30,590 bases of DNA from positions 1-30,590 of the forward strand of contig CALFLL010000054.1 in assembly GCA_937880845.1 (NCBI GenBank), read 5' to 3'. The translations under genes and the position numbers were made by a program. Below, one piece after another: positions 1 through 7,265 of the stretch. The notes under the pieces were generated by a model, which searched no databases, was not told where the DNA came from, and worked only from the letters and a program-made list of their open reading frames with translations. This stretch comes from an uncultured Drancourtella sp. Lineage in GTDB: Bacteria; Bacillota; Clostridia; Lachnospirales; Lachnospiraceae. Numbering within the stretch: position 1 is the stretch's first letter; each line of letters begins with the position of its first letter.

Positions 1-11
1 GGAACAAGCCT

Positions 12-791
12 ATGGATCACATTGAGACAAAGATTTTAAATAGTTATACCATTCAGGAAGCAGCTCAAAATATGGTATTCGCAGCAAGGCTTACCCAACA
101 AGGACATTCCATTCAAAACATGGATGATCTTATGGCACTTTATCAAAAATCTTTTACAGATAAAACCGTAGACCGGATCGCCAGCCTCCCCCATCCAACC
201 GTACAGAAATTTACGGTGATCACCGTTGCAATTGTAGGGGCAAGCAGACGTTTTCTCGCACAGATTACCCGTCATCAAAATGAAGTAAAATTCATGAGTG
301 CATCTCTGCAATATAGCAACTATTCAGAAAAAGCTGCATTTGCAATCCCATATGAAATCCTTTTTTCCGAACAGAGATACATTGATCTCTATCTGCAAAG
401 CTGTTTATCGGATCTCAGATGTTATCAGGAATTGTGTTCTGTGGGATTTCATCATGATTCTGCCGGATATGCCCTCCCCCATGCTTTAAGAAATATTCTA
501 ATCATCTGCGCTACACCTTATGAGTGGAAACATATGATCAGTCAGCGGATCTGCCGGAGAAATACCGATGAAACAAGAATTGTAATGTTGGATATCTGGC
601 AGAAACTATATGAATTAGATCCGGTGTTATTTTCACCGAAGCTGACCGGTCCTTTCTGTCAGAGGGGATGTTGTGAAGAAGGTTCTATGTCCTGTGGAAT
701 TCCTATCCCAAAAAACTGGTCTCCATTAGAAATAATGAAAGCCGATTATCCTCTGCTCGTAGAAGGGAGGGAAGCTGTTTATGAAAATTAA
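12..791 (+). CDS. thyX: ThyX-like flavin-dependent thymidylate synthase (divergent)
   Basis: Probably makes dTMP from dUMP using FAD/NADPH and methylene-THF. Two ThyX landmarks are visible. The first is an RH-(x)n-YS segment at residues 87-102, related to the ThyX signature RHRxxSxNExSxRYS. The second is a C-terminal block at about 151-189 (A-x3-LP, then R-x-C-x-R-x3-E-x-R) matching the dUMP/FAD-binding end of the family. The signature is degenerate: its third residue is Gln, one residue is inserted, and Asn-Glu are not at the usual places. The tail is Cys-rich (C216, C220, C221, C228). Length (259 aa) fits the family. Its 3' end overlaps the dUTPase start by 11 bp, so the two are co-translated and form a dUMP-to-dTMP module. 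Only 11 nt precede the ATG, so the start is not verified. The family call is good; enzymatic competence is inferred. Confidence 0.75.
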   Translation: MDHIETKILNSYTIQEAAQNMVFAARLTQQGHSIQNMDDLMALYQKSFTDKTVDRIASLPHPTVQKFTVITVAIVGASRRFLAQITRHQNEVKFMSASLQYSNYSEKAAFAIPYEILFSEQRYIDLYLQSCLSDLRCYQELCSVGFHHDSAGYALPHALRNILIICATPYEWKHMISQRICRRNTDETRIVMLDIWQKLYELDPVLFSPKLTGPFCQRGCCEEGSMSCGIPIPKNWSPLEIMKADYPLLVEGREAVYEN

Positions 792-1194
792 ATTGATCGA
801 TTTTGGGTTAGAGAAAGATCATTATCCCTTCCGCCCTCATGAAAACGATGCGGGGGCCGATGTGTATATGCCTTATGACTACACATTAAAGCCGGGAGAG
901 ATTGCAAGAATCCCCTTAGGATTTGGTCTCATGATTCCGGATGGGTATGCTGGTTATGTTTTTCCAAGAAGCAGCATGGCAGCAAAAGGGTTGGTATGCG
1001 AACTTCCACCTATTGATTCTGGATATCGTGGAGAAATTCATGCCATCATCAGTAATGTTAGTTCAGAATCCCAAATACTCTGCAAAGATACCCGTGTAGG
1101 GCAACTGGTTATCACTCCGGTTCTAATCGCCGACTTTGTTCTGGATTTCGGAGAATCAAGAAATACCGGAGCTTTCGGAAGTACCGGCGAATAA
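781..1194 (+). CDS. dut: dUTP diphosphatase (trimeric dUTPase)
   Basis: Hydrolyses dUTP to dUMP and PPi, keeping uracil out of DNA and supplying dUMP to thymidylate synthase. All five trimeric-dUTPase motifs are present in order: DAGADVY (23-29), PRSSMAAKGL (62-71), the uracil-binding hairpin IDSGYRGEI with a downstream Asn (78-92), the R-V-G-Q-L-V segment (105-110) and the C-terminal P-loop-like RNTGAFGSTG (127-136). At 137 aa it is close to the usual ~140-150 aa. A strong GGGAGGG ribosome binding site sits 9 nt before the ATG, inside the end of thyX. The thyX-dut pair suits phage or conjugative-element nucleotide metabolism, though chromosomal origin cannot be excluded. Confidence 0.92.
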   Translation: MKIKLIDFGLEKDHYPFRPHENDAGADVYMPYDYTLKPGEIARIPLGFGLMIPDGYAGYVFPRSSMAAKGLVCELPPIDSGYRGEIHAIISNVSSESQILCKDTRVGQLVITPVLIADFVLDFGESRNTGAFGSTGE

Positions 1195-1430
1195 CCCCTT
1201 ATTGAGTAGGCGGCTAACCATTAATTGATTAGCCGACCTCTCTCACCACCGTGCGTCAGACTGTCTAACGATTAAGAAAAATTATATATCTAATTTTCAA
1301 CTATCCGCACCGCATAAACACTATACTTTCAAGCGCTTCGAGTATAGAAAAACATTCATTTTACCACAATTAAATGAGCCTTGATATGACTATAAAATAA
1401 CACCCCAAAAACATCATTACGCCGAAATGG
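1195..1430 (-). other. Possible degenerate group II intron 3' end, plus hairpins
   Basis: No gene is visible here. Read on the minus strand, 1250-1200 gives a segment like ACGGTGGTGAGAGAGG, then a 7-bp hairpin (1211-1217 with 1229-1235), then CCTACTC-AAT. That order resembles the domain V/VI region and 3' boundary of bacterial group II introns. No reverse transcriptase or domains I-IV are present, so at most it is a remnant. A second hairpin lies at 1321-1347 (7-bp arms CTATACT/AGTATAG). The 1211-1235 hairpin could alternatively be a weak terminator for thyX-dut, although it lacks a T-run. The identification rests on recalled intron-end patterns and is tentative. Confidence 0.3.
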
Positions 1431-1434
1431 TATC

Positions 1435-1471
1435 TTTTTAAAAAGCAGTCAATCCTAAGGCTAACTGCTTT
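1435..1471 (-). terminator. Rho-independent terminator for the zinc-ribbon membrane protein gene
   Basis: Read on the minus strand, an 8-bp stem (AAAGCAGT, 1464-1471, with ACTGCTTT, 1442-1449) is followed by a T-rich tail. It lies about 110 nt past the stop of the gene ending at 1585. Confidence 0.6.
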
Positions 1472-1584
1472 GAATGTATAGATATAAATTTTTGAAAACT
1501 TATAAACTCTTTAAAATTGTTGCTAGATTTTCTTTATCTTTTTCTTTTAGTCGTTATGAAAATCTCCTTTGATTTCTCTAAATT

Positions 1585-2643
1585 CTAATTGAACAAATTA
1601 TTTTCATGCTCCTGAACATCACTATGGCAATGCGGACAAATAATTTCGTCTTTATAAATTACTTTTTTACAATGAGGGCAAAATCTGTAATCGCCAGTCT
1701 TCATTTTTTCTTGGACTTCTTCTTCCACTTTCTTCATTTTATAGGTATACCAAAGCTGCCACACTAAAACAGCCATGAGAATGATATCATAGATAATCCA
1801 AAATCTTCCCATAAATAATGGTGTCAAAAAACATAAGACAATAACTACAGGAATAAACCATAATGTTCTTCTGAATTTACCTCTGTAATTCATATTCCAA
1901 TAAACTATCGACTTGTCTTTTTTTATTGATGTACTTACCTCCTCATCTTCTTCAATTACTACTGATGATATTTGGTGTAGCAAGTTTGATATTTCCTTTT
2001 GACGCAACTCATTTGCAGTCTCTCTACTACTTGGTAAGCAAAATTTCTCACCATTAGAATAAATAAATCGAATTTGCTCATGATTTGCAATAGGGCTTGG
2101 GTGTAAATAATAGATTTTTTCAATTCCATGCCTTGGAATTAGATATCCATCAATAATCGCCCAGTTTTCACTAATAAGAACATAGAAATATTTTCTTAAC
2201 ATCTTATGTTCAAATACTACCTTTTCAAAGCACTCACCTTGTAGTGATTCTTTTAATTCTTCCTTTGTTTTTGTATGATTCAATACCGGAACGCAATGAA
2301 AAGGCAATCGAATATATTTGTATATTTTCCGAGCATTAAAAATAGTTATGAGCCAAAATAAGGTCGTAAGGAATATAAATATTTTACTGGGATTGTTAAT
2401 CGTCATAAAAATTCCTCTTGCGGCAATAAATAAGCAAAGTAACCAAAATATTCCTAGAAACAATTTTTTTAGTGGATAAAATCTGAGCCATTCTATTTTT
2501 GATAAAAAGTTTAATTGTGACGTTTGACAATTGTTTTTAGCATCATTGCTTTCATCGGCTATTAGATTCATAAAATTTTTTCTAACATAACCTGGAAGAT
2601 TAACTGCTAGAAATATGAATGCGATAATAATGATAATGTACAT
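1585..2643 (-). CDS. Multi-pass membrane protein with C-terminal zinc ribbon
   Basis: Not a family I can name. The protein (352 aa from this start) has an N-terminal hydrophobic segment, two close membrane segments at about 60-105, a soluble middle of about 160 residues, two more membrane segments at about 255-300, and a C-terminal zinc ribbon. The ribbon is C-x2-C-x9-C-x2-C (CPHCKK...CPHCHSD). The layout resembles a membrane-tethered sensor or stress protein with a cytoplasmic ribbon, but no function can be assigned. I chose the internal ATG at 2643 over the upstream one at 2688 because a good AGAGGAG lies 9 nt before it. It is the only gene between the promoter in repeat copy 1 and the terminator at 1435-1471, so it is probably monocistronic. 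Confidence 0.7.
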   Translation of the reverse strand: MYIIIIIAFIFLAVNLPGYVRKNFMNLIADESNDAKNNCQTSQLNFLSKIEWLRFYPLKKLFLGIFWLLCLFIAARGIFMTINNPSKIFIFLTTLFWLITIFNARKIYKYIRLPFHCVPVLNHTKTKEELKESLQGECFEKVVFEHKMLRKYFYVLISENWAIIDGYLIPRHGIEKIYYLHPSPIANHEQIRFIYSNGEKFCLPSSRETANELRQKEISNLLHQISSVVIEEDEEVSTSIKKDKSIVYWNMNYRGKFRRTLWFIPVVIVLCFLTPLFMGRFWIIYDIILMAVLVWQLWYTYKMKKVEEEVQEKMKTGDYRFCPHCKKVIYKDEIICPHCHSDVQEHENNLFN

Positions 2644-2696
2644 TTTTCTCAGCTCCTCTTTAAGATTTTCTTTTAAAACAACGACCAAAATTCAAC

Positions 2697-2880
2697 TTTG
2701 TCGCTTTCTTCATATCCACATTATACCAGTTCCATATATCCGCCACAATAAAAATCAGAACACTCTCTTGACATTTTTCTTTTACCCGAAAGTGTGTATT
2801 TTTTCTTCCTCGTGATTATCCACCACAGAAAAGAAAACTGTTAAAGACAGGACTTCGTATTTCGAAACTGTGCGAACTGA
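2697..2880 (-). repeat. Direct repeat copy 1 (promoter-bearing cassette)
   Basis: About 184 bp, over 90% identical by eye to 5486-5668 and in the same orientation. The copies differ at scattered single bases and one 1-nt indel. Each copy lies immediately upstream of a minus-strand gene block and contains the same promoter. Confidence 0.85.
2720..2748 (-). promoter_or_regulatory. Promoter within repeat copy 1
   Basis: On the minus strand the -35 is TTGTGG (2743-2748), the spacer is 17 bp, and the -10 is a perfect TATAAT (2720-2725) with an extended TG (TGGTATAAT). It points at the zinc-ribbon membrane protein gene starting at 2643. Confidence 0.75.
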
Positions 2881-2903
2881 CGTAAGCGCTCAATAAGAAT
2901 TTG

Positions 2904-2934
2904 AAAAGGACACCTCATAGTTTGGTGTCCTTTT
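2904..2934 (-). terminator. Terminator after the surface-protein fragment
   Basis: A perfect 11-bp inverted repeat (AAAAGGACACC, 2904-2914, with GGTGTCCTTTT, 2924-2934) has a 9-nt loop. The built-in T-run makes it plausible in both directions. It separates the block ending at 2980 from repeat copy 1. Confidence 0.75.
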
Positions 2935-2979
2935 ACATGAAAATTTACTAGTTGCTATTGATTGTTGTTATACATTTTG

Positions 2980-3435
2980 TTAATCGTTCTTATTTCTTTT
3001 ACGTTTTTTACCGAATAAAACAGCTAATACACCAGTTGAACCAGCAAACATGAAAGCGAACAATCCTACATTTGTTACATCGCCTGTTTTTACAGGGTTC
3101 TTTTGTCCGCTAGGCTTTGTTGAAGTAGTTGGCTTGTTCGGTTTCTGTGGCTGTTGTGGACTTATAGGTTTATTTGTTGTTTTTTCTTTTACTGTAACTG
3201 TAATTGTTTTTTCAGTAGAAGCTCCGTTTTTATCTGTTACTTTATAAGTCACATGGTAAGTACCAGCCTTAGAAGTATCAACATCATTTGCAATGATATT
3301 ATCTTTTGTTAAAACAATCGTTCCGTCCTCTTTATCCGTTGCAGTAACATTTGCCAATGGATCAAACGTATCGCCTACATTCAATGTAACATCTGTCATC
3401 ATTTTTCTACTGTTCAACCGGAATTTGAAAATCAT
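2980..3435 (-). pseudogene. 3' fragment of an LPXTG-type surface protein (Ig-like domain plus sorting signal)
   Basis: The 151-aa frame holds one bacterial Ig-like domain of the DUF5011 type (VGDTFDPLANVTATDKEDG, then DTSKAGTYHVTYKVTD). A Pro/Lys/Thr-rich wall-spanning linker follows, then a sorting signal: PVKTGD, a hydrophobic segment, and a KKRKRNK tail. No signal peptide is present. The first about 10 codons do not look like the domain, and the ATG sits in an ATGA overlap with the stop of the upstream ATPase gene. This is best read as the C-terminal end of a larger adhesin cut by a recombination junction near 3395-3405. Without a signal peptide it cannot be exported as it stands. It could still be transcribed by read-through. 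Confidence 0.7.
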
Positions 3436-4118
3436 TTTAATTCAAGATACCAATACCTATTTAGCATTGTATTTTCTTCCGCCGGATAATCTTTATGATA
3501 TCGTCTTACTACTTCAAATTCAATCGGCTTCTTAAATATTGGTCCATCAAAGACAAAAGAATGATATTCGCCATTTTCTCCACAAATATCCACACAGGCA
3601 GGCAAATCATTTAAAAAAGATTCATCAATTACTCTACCTACAAAGGACTCGTCCAGCACCGAACCATCTACACAAGTTACAATGCTCTTGAAGCCAAGTG
3701 ATATAAACTCCTGCATCATTTCTTCTGGGTTACTATTCCACAAAGGAAATTCCGCCTGAATGCCCTGTCTCCTACAATTTATGATTCTTTGATTTCTCAA
3801 ATTTTCCAAGTATAAGTCACCAAAAAGGGCAATATCAAATTCTTGCTTTTTAAATTTTTCTAAATGTATTTCCATTAATTTTTGATAATCATCTAATGGA
3901 GCAGTTAAATCAAACTCCAAAACGGTTAATGGTATTCCAATAGAATCGGCTTGTTGTTTGAGCAATTCTATGCCGATCTCGTGCATAGCAATTTTAGAGT
4001 TCTCTTTCTTCATTACGGTAAACAATGTTTGCACATCGTAGGTTCCGGATCGTATTGTTTTATAAAGAGCGAGTGCAGAATCCTTCCCACTACTCCAATT
4101 AAAATATGCTTTCTTCAT
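3432..4118 (-). CDS. Dph6/DUF71-type PP-loop ATP pyrophosphatase
   Basis: Member of the adenine-nucleotide alpha-hydrolase superfamily, in the group that includes diphthine-ammonia ligase Dph6. These enzymes adenylate a substrate carboxylate and amidate it. The N-terminal PP-loop SSGKDS is at residues 9-14. The family's C-terminal block GENGEYHSFVFDGPIF is present near residue 180, with an R-R-Y-H-K region after it. Length (228 aa) is typical of the bacterial proteins. Bacteria lack diphthamide, so the substrate here is unknown. The gene has its own ribosome binding site (GAGGG 4 nt before the ATG). It follows the XRE gene by 21 bp and is probably in the operon started in repeat copy 2. Confidence 0.85.
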   Translation of the reverse strand: MKKAYFNWSSGKDSALALYKTIRSGTYDVQTLFTVMKKENSKIAMHEIGIELLKQQADSIGIPLTVLEFDLTAPLDDYQKLMEIHLEKFKKQEFDIALFGDLYLENLRNQRIINCRRQGIQAEFPLWNSNPEEMMQEFISLGFKSIVTCVDGSVLDESFVGRVIDESFLNDLPACVDICGENGEYHSFVFDGPIFKKPIEFEVVRRYHKDYPAEENTMLNRYWYLELK

Positions 4119-4139
4119 TATTCCCTCACAAATTCATAT

Positions 4140-4646
4140 TTATCTTTTCTTATAAGTGATTACGATCCCAATAACCGAAGCAATAAAAGCGAGTGGTGCT
4201 AATACAAAAGCAAATTCAAATCCATGTAATATTGTTCCTGCAACCGCAAACTCTGGATTATTATAATCCCACCTTAGATAAGAACTTTGCATAACTGCAA
4301 GAGCAATAAAAACAAACGCTATAAACACACATAATGCGATAAGTATCCAACGGATAGTTTTTACTTTGACCATTTTTCTCTTTGCCAACTGTAAATTAAT
4401 CACTTCTAACTTTTCGGAGATTACTTTTAGGTCATCTGTTATCGGCTCCATTACAGTTTCTCCAAGCAATACGCTTACAGAAGTATCCAATTCATCTGCC
4501 AATGTAATTAGCATATTCGAATCTGGAACTGATAAATCATTTTCCCATTTTGATACAGTCTGTCTTACTACGTTCAGTTTAATTGCAAGCTCTTCTTGCG
4601 ATAGCCCTTTTGACTTTCTAATTCTTTTGATATTATCACTTAGCAT
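4140..4646 (-). CDS. XRE-family regulator with C-terminal membrane segments
   Basis: Residues 5-60 form a Cro/C1-type helix-turn-helix (GLSQEELAIKLNVVRQTVSKWEN, then VPDSNMLITLADEL). A charged linker and two hydrophobic segments follow at about 97-118 and 140-163, ending in a KKR tail. The fusion of an XRE domain to two membrane helices is common in Firmicutes and suggests a membrane-tethered repressor sensing envelope or substrate state. AAGGA precedes the ATG at good spacing. What it regulates is unknown; the neighbouring small membrane protein and ATPase are natural candidates. Confidence 0.85.
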   Translation of the reverse strand: MLSDNIKRIRKSKGLSQEELAIKLNVVRQTVSKWENDLSVPDSNMLITLADELDTSVSVLLGETVMEPITDDLKVISEKLEVINLQLAKRKMVKVKTIRWILIALCVFIAFVFIALAVMQSSYLRWDYNNPEFAVAGTILHGFEFAFVLAPLAFIASVIGIVITYKKR

Positions 4647-4772
4647 AATCTCTGCTTCCTTATTTTTGATAGCTCAATTCTATATTCAAAAGAGCCATTG
4701 CCACAAGCAACGCATATTAACATCCGTTTATTTATGGGCTTTTCGCAGACAACTTCAAAATTATAAAAGCAA

Positions 4773-5195
4773 CTATTCTTCTGTTTCGTATACAATTTCA
4801 CCATTAAAATACATGGATAATGACATCTGGATTAAATCATTTTCTTTAGGTAAATGAAGATAACCGATATACTCAACCTGATTAAATCCATACATTTCAT
4901 CTATGATTTCAAAGCAGTATTCATCATACATTTTACTAAATTCATCCAACGGCATTTTCATACCCTCAAAACTACCATATTTTCCTAATTTGCTTAATAG
5001 CAAAACACAAATACTATCTATATCAACATCTTCAATAGTGATTTTCCCCTCTACTTGTGTATAAGGTTCTTTTATGCTTACAAATCCATGTTCAAACTGC
5101 AAATGAACAGACTTATTCTTACAAATGATGCTGTTCACAATCATATCATGCAAACTATATGGCATGTGTATTTGTTGCTTAAATCTCGTTATCAT
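4773..5195 (-). CDS. Conserved-looking protein of unknown function (140 aa)
   Basis: I do not recognise a named family. It is soluble, has no signal peptide, and looks alpha/beta. It starts with a short segment containing MPYSLHDMIVNSI, followed by alternating strands (LQFEHGFVSI) and a helical acidic part. It has a GGAG ribosome binding site 7 nt before the ATG. It lies 21 nt after the 80-aa membrane protein gene, in the same operon. Many small proteins of this type with a 'H-D-M-I-V-N' start occur near XRE regulators in Firmicutes, but that gives no function. Confidence 0.6.
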   Translation of the reverse strand: MITRFKQQIHMPYSLHDMIVNSIICKNKSVHLQFEHGFVSIKEPYTQVEGKITIEDVDIDSICVLLLSKLGKYGSFEGMKMPLDEFSKMYDEYCFEIIDEMYGFNQVEYIGYLHLPKENDLIQMSLSMYFNGEIVYETEE

Positions 5196-5216
5196 TTTAT
5201 ATCTCCAATTTCTACC

Positions 5217-5459
5217 TTACATAAATCTGTTTATCAAATTATATGCTGTAACTGCATAGATAAAAATTGCTACCCCTGCAAATATCGTAGCGTCTTTCTT
5301 CGCCCCTTTATCGTAGCACTCCTTTGCATTTGTCAAAAAAACTAATCCCATAAAAACAAACATAATTGGCAGCATTACATCCGTAGACACTATGTCCATT
5401 AATCCTAGAGAACCGAATACAATTGTTAACACGCTAAATATTGCTTTCCAAATACGCAT
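5217..5459 (-). CDS. Small membrane protein, YczI/DUF3953-like
   Basis: 80 aa with three predicted membrane segments (about 5-22, 28-43 and 58-75). There is a short charged loop (NAKECYDKGAKKDA) between the second and third. Size, topology and the central MFVFMGLVFL stretch resemble the Bacillus YczI/DUF3953 family of unknown function. AAGGA lies 9 nt before the ATG. It is the first gene after the promoter in repeat copy 2, so it heads the block running down to the terminator at 2904-2934. Confidence 0.65.
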   Translation of the reverse strand: MRIWKAIFSVLTIVFGSLGLMDIVSTDVMLPIMFVFMGLVFLTNAKECYDKGAKKDATIFAGVAIFIYAVTAYNLINRFM

Positions 5460-5485
5460 ATAGTTGTTTCCTTCGCAAATTCATA

Positions 5486-5668
5486 TTTGTTGCTTTCTTC
5501 ATATCCATATTATACCAGTTCCATATATCCGCCACAATAAAAATCAGAACACTCTCTTGACATTTTTCTTTTACCCGAAAGTGTATATTTTTTCTTCCTC
5601 GTGATTATCCACCACAAAAAGAAAATTGTTAAAGACAGGACTTCGTATCTCGGAACTGTGCGGACTAA
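5486..5668 (-). repeat. Direct repeat copy 2 (promoter-bearing cassette)
   Basis: About 183 bp, near-identical to 2697-2880, differing at a few single bases and one deleted base near 5617. It lies directly upstream of the 80-aa membrane protein gene. A short open frame across it is a by-product of the promoter region and not a gene. Confidence 0.85.
5509..5537 (-). promoter_or_regulatory. Promoter within repeat copy 2
   Basis: On the minus strand: -35 TTGTGG (5532-5537), 17-bp spacer, extended -10 TGGTATAAT (TATAAT at 5509-5514). Start is expected about 50 nt before the 80-aa membrane protein gene. It probably drives the whole block from 5459 to 2980. Confidence 0.75.
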
Positions 5669-5704
5669 CAGTAGCCGATATTGATTTCCAAAATGCACAC
5701 CAAG

Positions 5705-5731
5705 AAAAATCCCAAGCCAAAACGCTTGGGA
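5705..5731 (-). terminator. Terminator of the sigma-like gene
   Basis: On the minus strand, an 8-bp stem TCCCAAGC/GCTTGGGA (5724-5731 with 5710-5717) is followed by TTTTTCTT. It lies 50 nt after the stop at 5781. Confidence 0.8.
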
Positions 5732-5780
5732 CTTCCACTATAAATCAACACATAAAAATTTTCTCTTCCTATGTTTTAGA

Positions 5781-6221
5781 TTAACTTTCCTTTATCTCAA
5801 CACAACACTTTTGAATTTTTCTTTTCAACCGGTTAATTCTAGTATAAATAGTTTTTTCCGGTAAATTCAAATACTCTGAGATTTCTTTTACAGAAAATCC
5901 CCATACTTTCATAAGTATCATCTCAATTGTTTTAGGATCTGTGTTTTTCAGAATTTCCCACATTTGCCTATTTTCAATGCAATCCAATAATTGTTCACTA
6001 TTCAACAAATCCATGTTTTCTACTTCTCTTTGTATATATAATTTTTCTTGATCCGATGAATAATGTTCCCAAAACCTTCGTTCTGCATTAAAATCTTCCC
6101 AATCCAATTCTCGAAGATGAATGATTTTCTCTTCACTCATACTAAATTCCCGCAAAACTTTTTCTTCCTTCGCTTTCCATTGTTTCCATTTATATTCTTC
6201 TTTAGCTTTCTGAAACGTCAC
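5781..6221 (-). CDS. Sigma-70 region 4-like DNA-binding protein
   Basis: 146 aa. The N-terminal two thirds is charged and helical. The C-terminal about 50 residues (MKVWGFSVKEISEYLNLPEKTIYTRINRLKRKI) form a sigma-70 region 4-type helix-turn-helix. No region 2 is visible, so it is unlikely to be a full sigma factor. Similar small proteins are common on Firmicutes integrative elements and phages, where they may act as activators. The start is GTG at 6221, supported by GGAGG 9 nt upstream. It has its own terminator (5705-5731) and appears monocistronic. Confidence 0.7.
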   Translation of the reverse strand: MTFQKAKEEYKWKQWKAKEEKVLREFSMSEEKIIHLRELDWEDFNAERRFWEHYSSDQEKLYIQREVENMDLLNSEQLLDCIENRQMWEILKNTDPKTIEMILMKVWGFSVKEISEYLNLPEKTIYTRINRLKRKIQKCCVEIKES

Positions 6222-6493
6222 CTTTCATTTCCTCCGATCTGATTTTTTGTTTTTTGAAATCAAATCAGAGCATGGCGGTGATCGTATTCTCTTGTTATAT
6301 ACAACGTATAAACATTTAAATTTCACAAATGAAAAAAAGTGTCGCATCCTTATTTCGAATTACAACACCACAAAACATCACATATATGATTAAATATTTT
6401 TTCTTTTGTAATGCTTGCATATTTTTCATCTTTAAACCAAATACATTATATTATTTTTATCATATATTTTTATTTCAACAGCTATAAATAAAA
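6222..6493. other. A+T-rich intergenic region, no gene seen
   Basis: It holds the ribosome binding site of the sigma-like gene and a 7-bp inverted repeat (CTGATTT 6239-6245 with AAATCAG 6262-6268) just upstream of it, possibly an operator. I see nothing else supportable. The far end is the kdpE terminator. Confidence 0.5.
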
Positions 6494-6526
6494 TATGGCA
6501 GACAAGAAATGTTCCTGTCCGCCATA
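6494..6526 (-). terminator. Terminator after kdpE
   Basis: A 15-bp inverted repeat (6494-6508 with 6512-6526) has a 3-nt loop. On the minus-strand RNA the two imperfect positions become U-G wobbles, so the whole stem pairs. A UAUUUUAUUU-like tail follows. It is therefore oriented for the ktrB-to-kdpE operon. Confidence 0.8.
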
Positions 6527-6563
6527 CAAATTTTATCATTACTATTTTCCCACAGCAATATTT

Positions 6564-7265
6564 TTATTCTACTCTTATCATTCGATATCCTACACCGATA
6601 TGTGTTTGAATATACTGTGGTGAATCCTCCGTCGGTTCCAATTTTTTTCGCAATGTTGCCATAAACACGCGCAAAGAAGCAATGTCAGTCTCCCAGTTTC
6701 TTCCCCAGATATTTTCCATAATAAATGTATGAGTCAGAACCTTCCCCACATTTTTGGAAAGCAAGCACAACAGCTTATATTCAATCGGTGTTAAATGTAA
6801 CTCTTTATCATTAAGAAATGCACATCCTGCAGAATAGTCAATTTTTAGTTTGCCATTAACAAACTTTGAATCTGCTGTCATCATTTCCGCTGTCATTAAG
6901 GATATTCTACGTTGCGTTACCCGAATACGCGCCAGCAATTCTTCAACAGAAAATGGCTTTGTCAAATAATCATCCGCACCTGCATCCAATGCCTCTATCT
7001 TATCATTATCCTCACTTCTTGCACTGATAACAATAATAGGCATATTGGACCATGAACGAATATTTTTTATCACCTCAATTCCATCCATATCCGGTAATCC
7101 CAAATCTAAAAGAACAATATCCGGTCTATGGGATGTTGCTTCCATAAGTGCCATTTTCCCATTCATTGCAACTACATGACGATAATCATTCGTCTTCAAA
7201 GTTGTTGTGATAAGGTTACGGATTGATGTGTCATCTTCCACAACTAAAATCAATGGTTTATTCAT
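6564..7265 (-). CDS. kdpE: KdpE response regulator
   Basis: OmpR/PhoB-type transcription factor that activates kdp on phosphorylation by KdpD. The receiver domain (1-120) shows the acidic pair EDD near the N-terminus, the phosphorylation Asp in DIVLLDLGLPDMDG, the SAR segment and the conserved Lys in DDYLTKPF. The C-terminal winged helix (about 135-230) has the family's LTPIEYKLLCLL and VGYRM patterns. 233 aa matches KdpE. It overlaps the end of kdpD by 8 bp, so the sensor and regulator are translationally coupled, and the terminator at 6494-6526 closes the operon. Confidence 0.95.
   Translation of the reverse strand: MNKPLILVVEDDTSIRNLITTTLKTNDYRHVVAMNGKMALMEATSHRPDIVLLDLGLPDMDGIEVIKNIRSWSNMPIIVISARSEDNDKIEALDAGADDYLTKPFSVEELLARIRVTQRRISLMTAEMMTADSKFVNGKLKIDYSAGCAFLNDKELHLTPIEYKLLCLLSKNVGKVLTHTFIMENIWGRNWETDIASLRVFMATLRKKLEPTEDSPQYIQTHIGVGYRMIRVE

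Noticed and set aside
5510..5698. 62-aa open frame across repeat copy 2
   Set aside because: It runs through the promoter cassette, its counterpart in copy 1 is not kept open, and it has no recognisable protein pattern.
6239..6268. Inverted repeat upstream of the sigma-like gene as a terminator
   Set aside because: Only 7 bp with a long A/T loop and no T-run in a useful place; at most a weak operator candidate.
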